A stretch of DNA of 32,657 nt, from positions 1 to 32,657 of the forward strand of contig NZ_AGAF01000068.1 of NCBI RefSeq assembly GCF_000224515.1. Direction: 5' to 3'. The position numbers and the translations under genes were made by a program. Below the pieces are notes generated by a model. The model ran no database searches and had not been told where the DNA came from. It worked only from the letters and a program-made list of their open reading frames with translations. The stretch is from Desulfosporosinus sp. OT (GTDB lineage Bacteria > Bacillota > Desulfitobacteriia > Desulfitobacteriales > Desulfitobacteriaceae). This document shows positions 24,847-32,657 of this stretch, piece after piece; the stretch's first letter is position 1; each line of letters begins with the position of its first letter.

Positions 24847-24960
24847 ATTTATTCCTTATTTTCTCGGGTTCGATCTAATTCAATCAAAAAGATCCCCCCT
24901 GGCAATTTTACTCACATAGTGGTAATGAGCACAAGCCTAGTGCGATGAGCCATTATAATT

Positions 24961-25530
24961 CTACCCTATCTCAGTACCTATAGAAAATCCCTGGGCAATT
25001 TGTTTGCCTATAGCATAGTAATTTCTACTCTCGGGGGCAAATATTAAAGGTTTTATTTGTTCTATAATTGGCTGATCTCCTTTTTCTTGAATGGTCTCAT
25101 CTATTTTAGCATCCATGACCTCTCCAATAAACTGGGTATGAAGGCCGATTTCAATAACGTGTAAAACTTTACACTCAATATTAATAGGGAATTCACTTAT
25201 ATAAGGGGCATCAACAAGCTCACTTTTAACCGGCGTAAGACCAGTCTTAGCAAATTTATCTTCTTTTTTTCCAGAGACCATGCCAAAATAATCGGCTTCT
25301 CTAACATAGTTTTCTGAAGGAATATTTATTGTGAACGCTTTTTTCTCCATAAGGTTACCATAAGTATAAGTGGCTTTGCGTAATGAAACCGCAATGCAAG
25401 GCGGAGATGAGCAGCAAATACCTCCCCAAGCAGCAGTCATGGCATTTGGATTGCCTTCGTTATCATAAGTACATATAACGAAAACGGGTGTAGGATAAAC
25501 CAAAGTTTTAGCACCTAAACTTTTTTTCAT
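24961..25530 (-). CDS. Flavoredoxin / flavin reductase-like FMN-binding protein
   Basis: 189 residues of the flavin-reductase-like split-barrel family, near Desulfovibrio flavoredoxin. Signatures are '[15 protein letters not shown]' (about 9-23), the FMN-binding '[15 protein letters not shown]' (about 30-44), '[12 protein letters not shown]' and '[18 protein letters not shown]'. These proteins carry electrons to sulfite or thiosulfate reduction, or reduce free flavin. The start is the ATG at 25530, six bases after GAGGTG; a GTG three codons upstream lies inside that site. A frameshifted small reading frame ends just before it. Confidence 0.9.
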   Translation of the reverse strand: MKKSLGAKTLVYPTPVFVICTYDNEGNPNAMTAAWGGICCSSPPCIAVSLRKATYTYGNLMEKKAFTINIPSENYVREADYFGMVSGKKEDKFAKTGLTPVKSELVDAPYISEFPINIECKVLHVIEIGLHTQFIGEVMDAKIDETIQEKGDQPIIEQIKPLIFAPESRNYYAIGKQIAQGFSIGTEIG

Positions 25531-25535
25531 ATATT

Positions 25536-25695
25536 TCACCTCTTAATTTTATTGGCCTGGTCTTCCACCAGATTTTTTCTTTTAACCGCAACAAGAATAA
25601 CTAATTCCCCATTAACCAGTTCCAAGTTAATCTTACTGAGAGCTTTAAACTTTAATATGATCTACATCATTCCCAATATACTCATAGTTTAACAT
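25536..25695 (-). pseudogene. Frameshifted small reading frame upstream of flavoredoxin
   Basis: From ATG 25695 the frame reads 'MLNYEYIGNDVDHIKV' then stops; one base later the next frame continues 'KALSKINLELVNG' and 'ELVILVAVKRKNLVEDQ' to a TGA at 25536-25538. Removing one T from GTTTAAAGCT would restore a 52-residue protein. The TGA lies in the flavoredoxin ribosome binding site, an operon-like layout. No family recognised. The region may be a sequencing error, a recent frameshift or chance; the compositional continuity favours a broken gene. Confidence 0.45.
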
Positions 25696-25716
25696 GTTTA
25701 TGTACGTTATCGACAA

Positions 25717-25977
25717 TCAATTCAGTTGCTCTTCGATATGCCTTGCACGAATAACTGGAGGATAGTTCTCTGGTGTATTCAAAAAGTGCTCTATTACAAC
25801 TCGGAAACCTTTTTTCATCACGCTGTCAGCTACACCTTTATTGCCGCACCATTCATACTCTGGATGTATCTCTCTCGTTTTAGGATTTTCACATATTTCT
25901 TCACACAATGCTACAAATCTCATTGGAATAACACAGTATCCAGTTTCTTCAAGACATTCTCTAGGTTTTGTCCAATC
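25717..25977 (-). pseudogene. Remnant of a Nudix hydrolase
   Basis: The open frame runs from just after a TAG (25978-25980) to a TGA at 25717 and encodes about 86 residues. Near its start is 'RECLEETGY', matching the REUxEExGU core of the Nudix box, then 'VALCEEICENPKTREIHPEYE', which also resembles the segment after that box. The preceding GGxxE part of the motif and the whole N-terminal strand are missing or in other frames. It is thus the 3' part of a decayed pyrophosphohydrolase gene; an internal ATG at 25923 is unlikely to make a functional protein. Confidence 0.5.
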
Positions 25978-26148
25978 CTACTCTCAGGATTATATACTTC
26001 TGCGTTCTCCTACATTTATTCCCTTTCAAGAATACATCAGCTACTCCTGCTCTGATCTCAAAGATTCAAGGACAGCTGGTAACTTGTTTAAAACACTTTA
26101 AAGGACGGTTTGTACCAGGACTAGGTCCTATTATTGATTAATGGAAAC

Positions 26149-26324
26149 CTACTCTAAAATCACAAATTTCTTTTCCTGGAGTAATTGTTTCAAACGCAAC
26201 ACTTTAGCATAATAATCGTCATGGTTAGGTAATTATTTAGTGCATCTTTGGCATGAATTCTTGCCAAGTTAAAAATTTCGATACTTGCATCAACATCACA
26301 TTTATTACTGGCCGGTACAACCTA
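26149..26324 (-). pseudogene. Decayed coding remnant, frameshifted
   Basis: Minus-strand codons from about 26324 read 'CDVDASIEIFNLARIHAKD' with a stop at 26190; a second frame ending at TAG 26149 continues 'DDYYAKVLRLKQLLQEKKF'. Together they look like the C-terminal 50 or so residues of a helical protein broken by a frameshift. No start codon with a ribosome binding site, and no family recognised. It lies between ridA and the Nudix remnant. Confidence 0.35.
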
Positions 26325-26344
26325 AGCAAATATTTTGGTTTGTT

Positions 26345-26734
26345 TTATGTCCTATTACCTCTCCATGCAATCATTTCAATTTCTACTTTTGCCTCTAGTG
26401 GTAGTGCTGCTACGCCTATCGTTGTTCGGGCAGGATAAGGGGAAGAAAACTGTTTTGAATATACTAAATTCATCGCATTAAAGTTTCCCATATCAGTTAA
26501 AAAAACATTAACTTTAATGACATCATCCATAGTTAAACCTGTTGAAATTAGGACATTGATTAAATTCTTAAAACATTGTTCAGTTTGAATAATAATGTCT
26601 CCCGAAAGTAGTTCTCCCGTTTTGGGGTCTATAGGTGTTTGTCCAGAAAGGTAAATTAGATCCCCCGATTCGACGGCATGTGAATATGGACCAACAGAGA
26701 CTGCCTCTTCAGCGTTATAAGCTTTTCTTGGCAT
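26345..26734 (-). CDS. ridA: RidA/YjgF family reactive-intermediate deaminase
   Basis: 129 residues, the full length of this trimeric enzyme, which hydrolyses enamine/imine intermediates from PLP enzymes such as threonine dehydratase. Conserved positions are visible: 'VGPYSHAVESGDLIYLSGQ' at the N-terminal half, the substrate-binding Arg in 'YPARTTIGVAALPLEAKVEIE' and the C-terminal Glu in the same segment. ATG start behind GGGAGG. It stands alone between a TauE-type permease and decayed genes. Confidence 0.93.
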   Translation of the reverse strand: MPRKAYNAEEAVSVGPYSHAVESGDLIYLSGQTPIDPKTGELLSGDIIIQTEQCFKNLINVLISTGLTMDDVIKVNVFLTDMGNFNAMNLVYSKQFSSPYPARTTIGVAALPLEAKVEIEMIAWRGNRT

Positions 26735-27049
26735 TTACAAACCTCCCTTGTAATATCTTTTGATTTTCTTTGGTTTTTGCACGTTTTCATAGAATTCGCA
26801 CAAAACGCATAATTCAGAGAAATTGAGCATGGCAAAGCTAACATGACTAGGTGTCAGTTTTGCTCCCCTGCTGAGTCCTTTGCTCTAATGGTGTAATCTG
26901 CGACTGACTACCAGCTCTTTTGTCAATGCTAGGTACTATGATTTGTATACATTCTGGAATGACCCTTTGGTATATTAGGGTTGATGTACTATTTTACACG
27001 AATCGTTGCCGTATCCCTGGTTGGTAAAAAATCCACACTAATCCCCGAA
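26735..27049. other. Intergenic region with no recognised gene
   Basis: 315 bp between the TauE/SafE permease stop and ridA. It should contain the ridA promoter, but no clear -35/-10 pair, operator or convincing terminator was identified. A short stem AACCCT/AGGGT near 26962-26982 lacks a T-run. Confidence 0.5.
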
Positions 27050-27820
27050 TCAAGCAATATAAAATTTAATTAGGAGAGAAATGAACAAAATTACAAGAGA
27101 AATAATCAGAAAGGCTTTTACAATCCGGGCACCTCTTTTTATTGCAAGAGCACTACCTAAATAGTTCCCTGCTATATTGGCAATTGCTAATGGAATGCCT
27201 AGAGAAATTATTACTTTGCCGTCTATAAGAAAGACGATCAATGCACTCAAACACGACGCTAAATTAAACACCTTAGCTGTAGCTGAAGCCTTGACGAGAT
27301 CCATTCCGAGCCATAAGTAGAAAACTAATATTAAAAAACTACCAGTACCTGGTCCAAAAAAACCATCATAAAAACCTAGTGAAAAGCAGATAAAGGAAAC
27401 CTTTATCTGTAATCCTTTCACAGGTAAATCTTCATCCCCAACACGTTCCTTTTTAGGTACAAGAGTAATTAGCATGGCTAAGGGTAAAAGAAATACTATA
27501 ATTTTACCCACAGTGTCGTTTTGAAAGATTAGTATTGCTTTTGAGCCTAAAAAGGCTCCAATAAGTGAGAATAAAATTCCCATAAAAACGACTTTCCATA
27601 TAACTTTTTTACTTCGCACGAAATTTATAAGTGCTATGATTGTACCGGAAGTACCAGCAAATTTATTCGTCCCCAAAACAGTTTGAGGTGGAATTCCTGC
27701 GAATAAAAGTGCGGGGATCATTAAAAGACCGCCACCACCTGCAATGCTGTCTATGAACCCCGCTAGAAAGGAAATTATTGATAGAATTACTGTCACTGTT
27801 GCACTATCGACGTTTAACAT
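27050..27820 (-). CDS. TauE/SafE family membrane permease
   Basis: 256 residues with about eight hydrophobic segments in two similar halves. The family motifs are 'GFIDSIAGGGGLLMIPAL' (about 21-38) and, in the second half, 'GFYDGFFGPGTGSFLIL' (about 150-166). Members export or import small anions such as sulfite, sulfonates or sulfoacetate; substrate cannot be told from sequence. ATG start behind GAGGTGG. No sulfur-metabolism enzyme adjoins it, although the flavoredoxin is about 1.5 kb away. Confidence 0.9.
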   Translation of the reverse strand: MLNVDSATVTVILSIISFLAGFIDSIAGGGGLLMIPALLFAGIPPQTVLGTNKFAGTSGTIIALINFVRSKKVIWKVVFMGILFSLIGAFLGSKAILIFQNDTVGKIIVFLLPLAMLITLVPKKERVGDEDLPVKGLQIKVSFICFSLGFYDGFFGPGTGSFLILVFYLWLGMDLVKASATAKVFNLASCLSALIVFLIDGKVIISLGIPLAIANIAGNYLGSALAIKRGARIVKAFLIISLVILFISLLIKFYIA

Positions 27821-28140
27821 ACGCCAACCACCTCATTCAGTCAAAATATACATTATCCGTCAAATCTCTGTTCTTATACAGAATAGCTGTCGCTATAGCC
27901 ACAACCCAGGTAATTATTCCAGTAGGGGCGCACAGCGGTAGTTTATGGTCATATAGGCTTTCCCGCTGTTTACTTTTGCATATTAACTTTCATCGCATAA
28001 GGAGCTAGCATATCGCAAACTTGGCGAATATTTATCTGCATTATACGTTCGATTTATGTTTTCAATTGATCGTGAAGAAGTATTGTAGAGGACAGGCAGA
28101 GATAGTGCCTTATTCAGATGATTATGCGCCACGAAGGCGC

Positions 28141-28440
28141 GTTTATGCGACAGGGACTGTCGCATAAACAGTAGCTAATGCTAAACAGAAGATGAGGGTG
28201 GATCCCTCAGAATCATTTTACAGGTATAGATTCCAAACCACCTAATGCTGATTTGGTCAAAAGTCATGGTAGTGAGCATTAAGAAAGGTGAAGTTTGACC
28301 GCTTCAGGTAAGTGCTATGGAGACGAATACAAATGAACCGCTGATAACGTGTCGAAAACGTAGGAACGTCATCAAAGCCGAAGGTAGTCGTCTGTCCGGG
28401 ATAAGTCTGGAGCAACAGACTATATTATGGAACAAATCAC
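28141..28440 (+). mobile_element. Group II intron remnant (domain I only)
   Basis: The stretch has the look of the 5' half of a bacterial group II intron ribozyme: a perfect 13-bp hairpin at its start (28141-28169, GTTTATGCGACAG arm), then 'GAGGGTGGATCCCTC', 'TTTGGTCAAAAGTCATGGT', 'AGTGAGCATTAAGAAAGGTG' and 'CCGAAGGTAGTCGTCTGTCC', as in domain I of many clostridial introns. There is no reverse-transcriptase gene and no domain V hairpin, and recognisable sequence ends near 28440. It is a 3'-truncated, inactive copy. The rest of the gap 27821-28140 shows only small hairpins such as GCGCC/GGCGC at 28126-28140. Confidence 0.65.
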
Positions 28441-28482
28441 TTTCCATGATGGCATTTAGAACTTAAGTATTTTACGTTGAAA

Positions 28483-29982
28483 TCACTTATGTTTTGGTAA
28501 GAAAAGCGTTGCTTCATTTTTTTCTCTACCCGCACCCATTGCTCTTTGGATTTCTCTAGCAATGACCTCATCTGCAACTTCCAACTTATAGGCAGACGGT
28601 AGAGGTGTAACTTTACCCATAGCGAAAAATTGCTTCATTGGAGTATGTCGTCCCATTGTTATAGGTGTACCAAATTGCCCTAGATGCCAATTAGAATACT
28701 CTTCATAAAGGTGTCCAGGAATACTGGGATCATTATGCCATAGTCTGAAAATAGGTGATACATTGTATTTTTCGGGGTTTTCCATTTGCTTTATTGGGGG
28801 GACAGCAGCATGATAATTGTAAACATCCAATTCTAGACTTGCTGCATAATCAACTGACTGTGCTATTGAACTTTCGTTTGTAGAACCGAAGCCAATTTGG
28901 AAACTTCCAATTACATTCATATCTTGTTTTCTTACCTTATGTACAATCGTTTTGGCTTGCTCCATTTCCGAATATCCTTTATTTACATTTTCTAATACAC
29001 ATTTTTCAAAAGTTTCAAAACCAAAATGCATTCCAATACAATTTGCACGCCTCATTAACTCTAGAGTAGAATCTTGGAAATTAAGAACTTCAATAATTCG
29101 ACCGTATGCGAGCCATCGTATGTCTAGGTTGGCGGTTATAATCGCATTACAAACTTCTATTACCTCATTTTCATTAGACGTAAATGTTGAGTCTGTTAGT
29201 TTTAGAAAACGAGTTCCATACTCCTCAACAAAATGAGTTAATTCTGCGATAAACGCATTAATTGATCTATAACGCATACCAGGAAATACATCCTTTTCAT
29301 CACAAAAAGTACAATTACCTGAACACCCTCTAGAATGACTAGCAAAAAGAATAGGGAAGAAATTACTTAGATCAAAGTCCCTGTAATCTCCAGGAGATAA
29401 ATTACAAAAATCAGCCTTCTTTGAGGGAGTACAATAAAGTTCGCCATTCATAGCATACGTTATTCCGGGAATACCGCTCATATCACTTTTACCATCTTTT
29501 ACATAGGTTACTATTCCTTTAATGGGAGTTTCACCTTCGCCTTGCACTGTTATCAAGTTTTCTAAAGGTTTCTTAAAAAATAGATTCCTGCTGTTCTTAT
29601 ATAGATTGGGTACTGTTATTCCGGAGCCACCTATAACTAGCTTAATACCTTTTAACTCAGAAAATCGTTCGATTATTTTTAACACAAGAAAGTAAGGACC
29701 TGTCGTTGTCGTCAATAATACTAATTGGCAATTATTGATAACGGCTTTATTTATAACTCGCTCTATAAAAGCATTCTGTTGAGAATGAAACTCTTTGAGA
29801 GATTGCGCTCGTTGTTTTTTCTCTGTAAAAAAATGCTCGACTCCAATACAAGTTGCACCAGCTTCTTTTGCAGAGCCAATAACATAAGATAATCCAGCAC
29901 CCGGAAAATGTGTTGATCGTGGATAAACCTCCTCGTCGAATTCCCTCCAATGGGGATCAACTGCTAAAAATTTAACTTCCAT
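28483..29982 (-). CDS. B12-binding-type radical SAM protein
   Basis: 499 residues from the ATG at 29982, which has AAGGAGG ten bases upstream. The N-terminal 160 or so residues look like a cobalamin-binding Rossmann domain ('GAGLSYVIGSAKEAGAT', 'LVIGGSGITVPNLY'), but the DxHxxG histidine is not evident. The radical SAM cluster motif CxxxCxxC is at Cys220, Cys224 and Cys227 ('RGCSGNCTFC'). The barrel continues with 'FLKLTDSTFTSN' and 'GMHFGFETF'. The C-terminal part (about 400-499) is not assigned. Relatives methylate or rearrange unactivated carbons in tailoring or cofactor pathways. No substrate gene is obvious nearby, so the reaction is unknown. Confidence 0.85.
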   Translation of the reverse strand: MEVKFLAVDPHWREFDEEVYPRSTHFPGAGLSYVIGSAKEAGATCIGVEHFFTEKKQRAQSLKEFHSQQNAFIERVINKAVINNCQLVLLTTTTGPYFLVLKIIERFSELKGIKLVIGGSGITVPNLYKNSRNLFFKKPLENLITVQGEGETPIKGIVTYVKDGKSDMSGIPGITYAMNGELYCTPSKKADFCNLSPGDYRDFDLSNFFPILFASHSRGCSGNCTFCDEKDVFPGMRYRSINAFIAELTHFVEEYGTRFLKLTDSTFTSNENEVIEVCNAIITANLDIRWLAYGRIIEVLNFQDSTLELMRRANCIGMHFGFETFEKCVLENVNKGYSEMEQAKTIVHKVRKQDMNVIGSFQIGFGSTNESSIAQSVDYAASLELDVYNYHAAVPPIKQMENPEKYNVSPIFRLWHNDPSIPGHLYEEYSNWHLGQFGTPITMGRHTPMKQFFAMGKVTPLPSAYKLEVADEVIAREIQRAMGAGREKNEATLFLPKHK

Positions 29983-30108
29983 ATTATTGATGCCTCCTTC
30001 ATTTGACTTTTTTGCTTTCTTCAATGTTTGTGGATTACCCTTGCAAGCGCATCGAAAATCGCATGTGACCCATGGATAGTTACATTCACCATGACATCTC
30101 TTAATCAA
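29983..30108 (-). other. In-frame cysteine-rich segment before the radical SAM start
   Basis: Between a TAA and the proposed ATG at 29982 the frame stays open for 42 codons with only a TTG (30108) as possible start and no ribosome binding site for it. It encodes five cysteines within 18 residues: 'CHGECNYPWVTCDFRCACKG', then a basic stretch. The cysteine pattern C-x3-C-x6-C-x3-C-x-C is not what chance would give. It may be a true N-terminal extension, or the 3' end of a lost metal-binding small protein. Confidence 0.4.
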
Positions 30109-30344
30109 TTAAGATTTGCTCACTAATACTCGTTTTTTCATAGAACCAAAAAGTAATCGGAATTAGAACAAATTTCCCCTTTTTTCAATCTCCCTTCACA
30201 AACATCCCTAACCGGTGTAATATAAAAATACCTACTATTTTTGTGTAGGGGCGAACACCTTCGGATCAAATGGTACTTTGCGAGTATTGATAATCTGAGG
30301 GCATTTTTATTACCTTAAGATAGATTATCGTAAATACCTAACTT

Positions 30345-30381
30345 TGTCCCCCGTAATCCCAACAAATATGTCCCCCGTAAT
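30345..30381. repeat. Direct repeats TGTCCCCCGTAAT
   Basis: Two exact 13-bp copies at 30345-30357 and 30369-30381, 24 bp apart. Multiple short terminal repeats of this kind are found at the ends of some insertion sequences. They form the left boundary of a stretch with decayed coding sequence. Confidence 0.6.
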
Positions 30382-30483
30382 TTGCAACAGATTATCACAT
30401 ACTTCGTCGTAATGTGTTACCATGTACGAAAATGGAGAACTAACAATTGCTTAGCTCCAGCATTTGCACAAATCCAAAATTAA

Positions 30484-30707
30484 TTAACCTAATAGCGAAC
30501 TACGCTCTTTAGCGGTAATTGTCAATGAGAATTCTGGTAAGTCATCGTCATTGCTTCATAGGTAAAGTTTTGCTTATCTAGCCCTTCTATTTTTAAATAC
30601 AAAAAGAAATGCATTACTTTGGCCCTATGCATATCTTTCTAATTCAAGTCGCAATTTTTTATTTTCTATATAAAGCTGTTGGTTCTCTTTATCAGTCTGT
30701 TTCTATG
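30484..30707 (-). pseudogene. Decayed small gene, probably from an insertion sequence
   Basis: Minus-strand frames, interrupted by stops and frameshifts, read 'KQTDKENQQLYIENKKLRL' followed by 'ELERYA', then 'GQSNAFLFVFKNRRAR', and end with 'SNDDDLPEFSLTITAKERS' before a TAA at 30484. The first part is a coiled-coil typical of accessory transposase proteins; the exact family is not certain. A TGTCC end lies at each side (30345 and, inverted, 30720), so the element may span about 376 bp. Not expressed as an intact protein. Confidence 0.4.
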
Positions 30708-30721
30708 ACAATTATGGACAT

Positions 30722-30795
30722 TTAGCATTACTAAATAGCAAATGGAGGGCTTAGCATGTGTTAAGTTCCTCCATTTGCTTATTTAGTAATGCTAA
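30722..30795. repeat. 27/28-bp near-perfect inverted repeat
   Basis: The arm 30722-30748 pairs with 30768-30795 with a single one-base bulge; the loop is 19 bases. Core TTAGCATTACTAAATA. It starts about 90 bp beyond the response-regulator stop and abuts the decayed insertion-like segment. No T-run follows, so it is more like a MITE or 3' stem than a simple terminator. Confidence 0.75.
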
Positions 30796-30887
30796 TTATC
30801 ACGGAAGTCATTCCAATCCGTAATACAAAAAATAAGATACCTGATTACTTCTCCCACGCTTTTATATTTGTTTCTTAGTCCTACCTA

Positions 30888-31574
30888 TCAATTAAATATC
30901 GCCTTTTTAATAGTTGCCCATTGTAAGACAGCTTCGAAACGTTTACTTACCTCTAATTTAGAAAAGATATTACTAACGTGAAATTCCACAGTTCGAACCT
31001 TAATACCTAAAACCAATGCGATCTCTTTGTTATGTAACCCTTTCGATACTAATTCTATTATTTCTATTTCTTTAGTAGTTAATAGTTCACTTGGCGTTTT
31101 CTTTAACTTAACTGGGAAATACAAATTATCACCGTTATTTACAGGTTGAAGGAAAGCCTCCGAACCTTTGGAAAAATAGAGACCACCATCATAAACTCTT
31201 ACTATTCCCTGAATCATTTCCTTTACTGTACAGTCTTTAACTAGGAAACCATTGGCACCTTTACTTATAGACTTAGTTACATAACCTTTTGGACTATGTC
31301 CGGTTAACATTATAATTTTCGCATCTGGTTGAACCCTTTTTATCTTATCTATTAAATCCGTCCCACAGGCATCCGGAAGCTTAATATCTAACAACACTAC
31401 GTCAGGTGTTGTTTTACTAATTAAGTCCATACATTCTATTCCGTTCTTAGCAATTCCAACTACAAGAATATTGGGCTCAAAAGATAACAAGGAGACAGTT
31501 CCCTCTGCAAAAAGCGTATGGTCATCCACGACTAGGACTTTTACTTTTACTAGTTCCTCAGTATTCAGCGACAC
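30888..31574 (-). CDS. NarL/LuxR-family response regulator
   Basis: 228 residues: receiver domain (about 11-130) with Asp17-Asp18 acidic pair and phospho-acceptor Asp63 in 'VVLLDIKLPD', Lys near 113 in 'FLVKDCTVKE', and a C-terminal LuxR-type helix-turn-helix (about 163-220, 'LTTKEIEIIELVSKGLHNKE'). GTG start at 31574, two bases after the stop of the sensor kinase gene, with GGGGGGAAG overlapping the kinase's end, so the two are translationally coupled. Targets are not evident. Confidence 0.93.
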   Translation of the reverse strand: MSLNTEELVKVKVLVVDDHTLFAEGTVSLLSFEPNILVVGIAKNGIECMDLISKTTPDVVLLDIKLPDACGTDLIDKIKRVQPDAKIIMLTGHSPKGYVTKSISKGANGFLVKDCTVKEMIQGIVRVYDGGLYFSKGSEAFLQPVNNGDNLYFPVKLKKTPSELLTTKEIEIIELVSKGLHNKEIALVLGIKVRTVEFHVSNIFSKLEVSKRFEAVLQWATIKKAIFN

Positions 31575-31576
31575 AC

Positions 31577-32657
31577 CTATCTTCCTCCCCCCATAGATAT
31601 TCTTTGATTTTCGAAAGTTGCTGACTCCGTGTTTGTTAAAAAACGAATAGGAATAGTGGCTTTGAGCATAGTGCCTCGACCAATTGTCGAACTGACCTTA
31701 AGATCGCCTCCTAAGCTTTTGAATCTTTCGTTCATTCCGACTATTCCAAAATGGGCGCCAGTCAACGACCAATCATCTATCTTGCTAGTATCGAAGCCTT
31801 TGCCTGAGTCTCTAACAGTCAGTTCAAGTCCAGATTCGCTCATCTCGATATGAAACTTCAACTTGTTTGAACCGGAGTGTTTCAGGGCGTTCGATATCCC
31901 TTCCTGCAAAAACCGATAGGCAGCTAATTCTACTTCTTCCTTAAAACGTTCTTCTCGATTAATCCCTACCACCTCCAGAGAAATTATCAATAACTCTTTT
32001 AGCATTACTTCTTCGCACATTAATTCAATAGAGGGAAGCAGTCCTAAATCGGTTAAGGATGGGGGACGCAAATCATTACATATTAAGCGTAGTTCGAAAT
32101 TCAAGTTCTCCACAAGCTCTCGCATATGAGAAATCGCCTTGATAGTTTTGGTGTTGGTTGGGCGTTCATCAACAAGGTATTTCAACCATCGATTCAAATC
32201 TAGTCCTAATTGCAATGGTCCATCATGAATCTCGTAGGCTATTGTTTTCCTTTCTTTCTCAAGCCTTTTAAATAAAGATGTGGTTATTCCTTGAAGTCCC
32301 TGATTTCTTCGATGTGAGTTCAGAGATCTTTGAGCTAATTCCTTGATTTCTTTCGACAGCTCCTTGATAACAAACGAGGTTATTAGACGTTGAGCCAATT
32401 GACTCGAAGCGAAGGTTATAAATGGTAGTTCATCCACCTGAACTTTGACGTGGGAATAACGGTGTCCTAAAAATATCGCACAAATAAATTCATTAGAAAC
32501 AAAGGGTATATAGATCTCAGCTGGTAGATCATCAGGGAGCATTTTTGCTTCTAAATTAATCCTTTTATCAGCCTGAAAAAATTCTTCTAGTTCGACTTGT
32601 TTACTTGGTTTTTCCAAGAAACTCCCTATAGCTTGCTTTAGATATCTTCCTTTATCA
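31577..32657 (-). CDS. NarL-type sensor histidine kinase (N-terminus beyond window)
   Basis: The frame has no stop up to the right edge, so the protein continues; an apparent TTG at 32617 is unlikely to be its start. Visible residues begin with the end of a GAF-like sensor domain ('AEIYIPFVSNEFICAIFLG'), then a coiled coil, the HisKA_3 dimerisation helix with the phospho-accepting His in 'AYEIHDGPLQLG' (near 32230), and a HATPase domain with 'FLQEGISNALKHSG', 'VRDSGKGFD' and 'GIVGMNERFKSLGG'. No membrane segment in the visible part, so a cytosolic sensor is possible. It forms a two-component pair with the following response regulator; signal unknown. Confidence 0.9.
   Translation of the reverse strand, partial: DKGRYLKQAIGSFLEKPSKQVELEEFFQADKRINLEAKMLPDDLPAEIYIPFVSNEFICAIFLGHRYSHVKVQVDELPFITFASSQLAQRLITSFVIKELSKEIKELAQRSLNSHRRNQGLQGITTSLFKRLEKERKTIAYEIHDGPLQLGLDLNRWLKYLVDERPTNTKTIKAISHMRELVENLNFELRLICNDLRPPSLTDLGLLPSIELMCEEVMLKELLIISLEVVGINREERFKEEVELAAYRFLQEGISNALKHSGSNKLKFHIEMSESGLELTVRDSGKGFDTSKIDDWSLTGAHFGIVGMNERFKSLGGDLKVSSTIGRGTMLKATIPIRFLTNTESATFENQRISMGGGR

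Noticed and set aside
27983-28165. A 60-codon minus-strand frame near the intron remnant
   Set aside because: It runs antisense into the intron's first hairpin, has no ribosome binding site and no similarity to a known protein.
29983-30108. The Cys-rich segment as a RiPP precursor peptide for the radical SAM enzyme
   Set aside because: It has no stop before the enzyme, only a TTG start without a ribosome binding site, and no leader/core layout; kept only as an oddity.
31577-32617. Histidine kinase starting at the TTG at 32617
   Set aside because: The frame stays open to the window edge and the first visible residues are already the end of a GAF-like domain, so the true start is outside.

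Overview
The window reads as chromosomal DNA of a low-GC, spore-former-type anaerobe of the Firmicutes, most like the Desulfosporosinus/Desulfitobacterium branch of Peptococcaceae. That is inference from gene content: a butyryl-CoA-type beta-oxidation set under a sigma-54 promoter, a sirohaem/ferredoxin sulfite-reductase-like protein, a Crp/Fnr regulator, strong GGAGG ribosome binding sites and many GTG/TTG starts. No rRNA, tRNA or CRISPR array was seen.

Layout, left to right. (1) 1-3415, minus: glycolytic operon gap-pyk-deoR, with the DeoR-type regulator cut by the left edge. (2) 3697-7979, minus: hbd-crt-bcd-thl, interconverting acetoacetyl-CoA/acetyl-CoA and butyryl-CoA. Upstream lies a textbook -24/-12 sigma-54 promoter framed by a 12-bp inverted repeat, then a 25-bp inverted repeat, then the gene for a PAS-PAS-AAA+-Fis activator (8352-10082), followed upstream by a 41-codon gene with its own terminator. 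(3) 10634-11942: a Crp/Fnr regulator overlapping tail-to-tail with a sirohaem/ferredoxin protein. (4) 12129-19549, minus: phosphate block: zinc phospholipase C, diacylglycerol-type glycosyltransferase, phoP, pstS, pstC, pstA, pstB, phoU. (5) 19878-23920, plus: a GGDEF-EAL-CBS-GGDEF protein and a chemoreceptor whose N-terminus is an 18-bp tandem repeat. (6) 24082-30887: CBS protein, flavoredoxin, several frameshifted remnants, RidA, a TauE/SafE permease, a group II intron fragment, a B12-type radical SAM protein and a decayed insertion-like segment. (7) 30888-32657: LuxR-type response regulator and its histidine kinase, cut by the right edge.

The main result is a phosphate-starvation regulon readable from the DNA. 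Four promoters carry the same PhoP box: four TTAACA/TTTACA-like hexamers at an exact 11-bp period, in three cases with a recognisable -10 hexamer 9 bp after the last one. They precede phoP, pstS, pstC and, unexpectedly, the c-di-GMP/chemoreceptor pair. With the adjacent phospholipase C and diacylglycerol glycosyltransferase, this suggests a coordinated response: phosphate import, replacement of phospholipids by glycolipids, and a change of c-di-GMP and motility behaviour. No PhoR kinase is encoded beside phoP.
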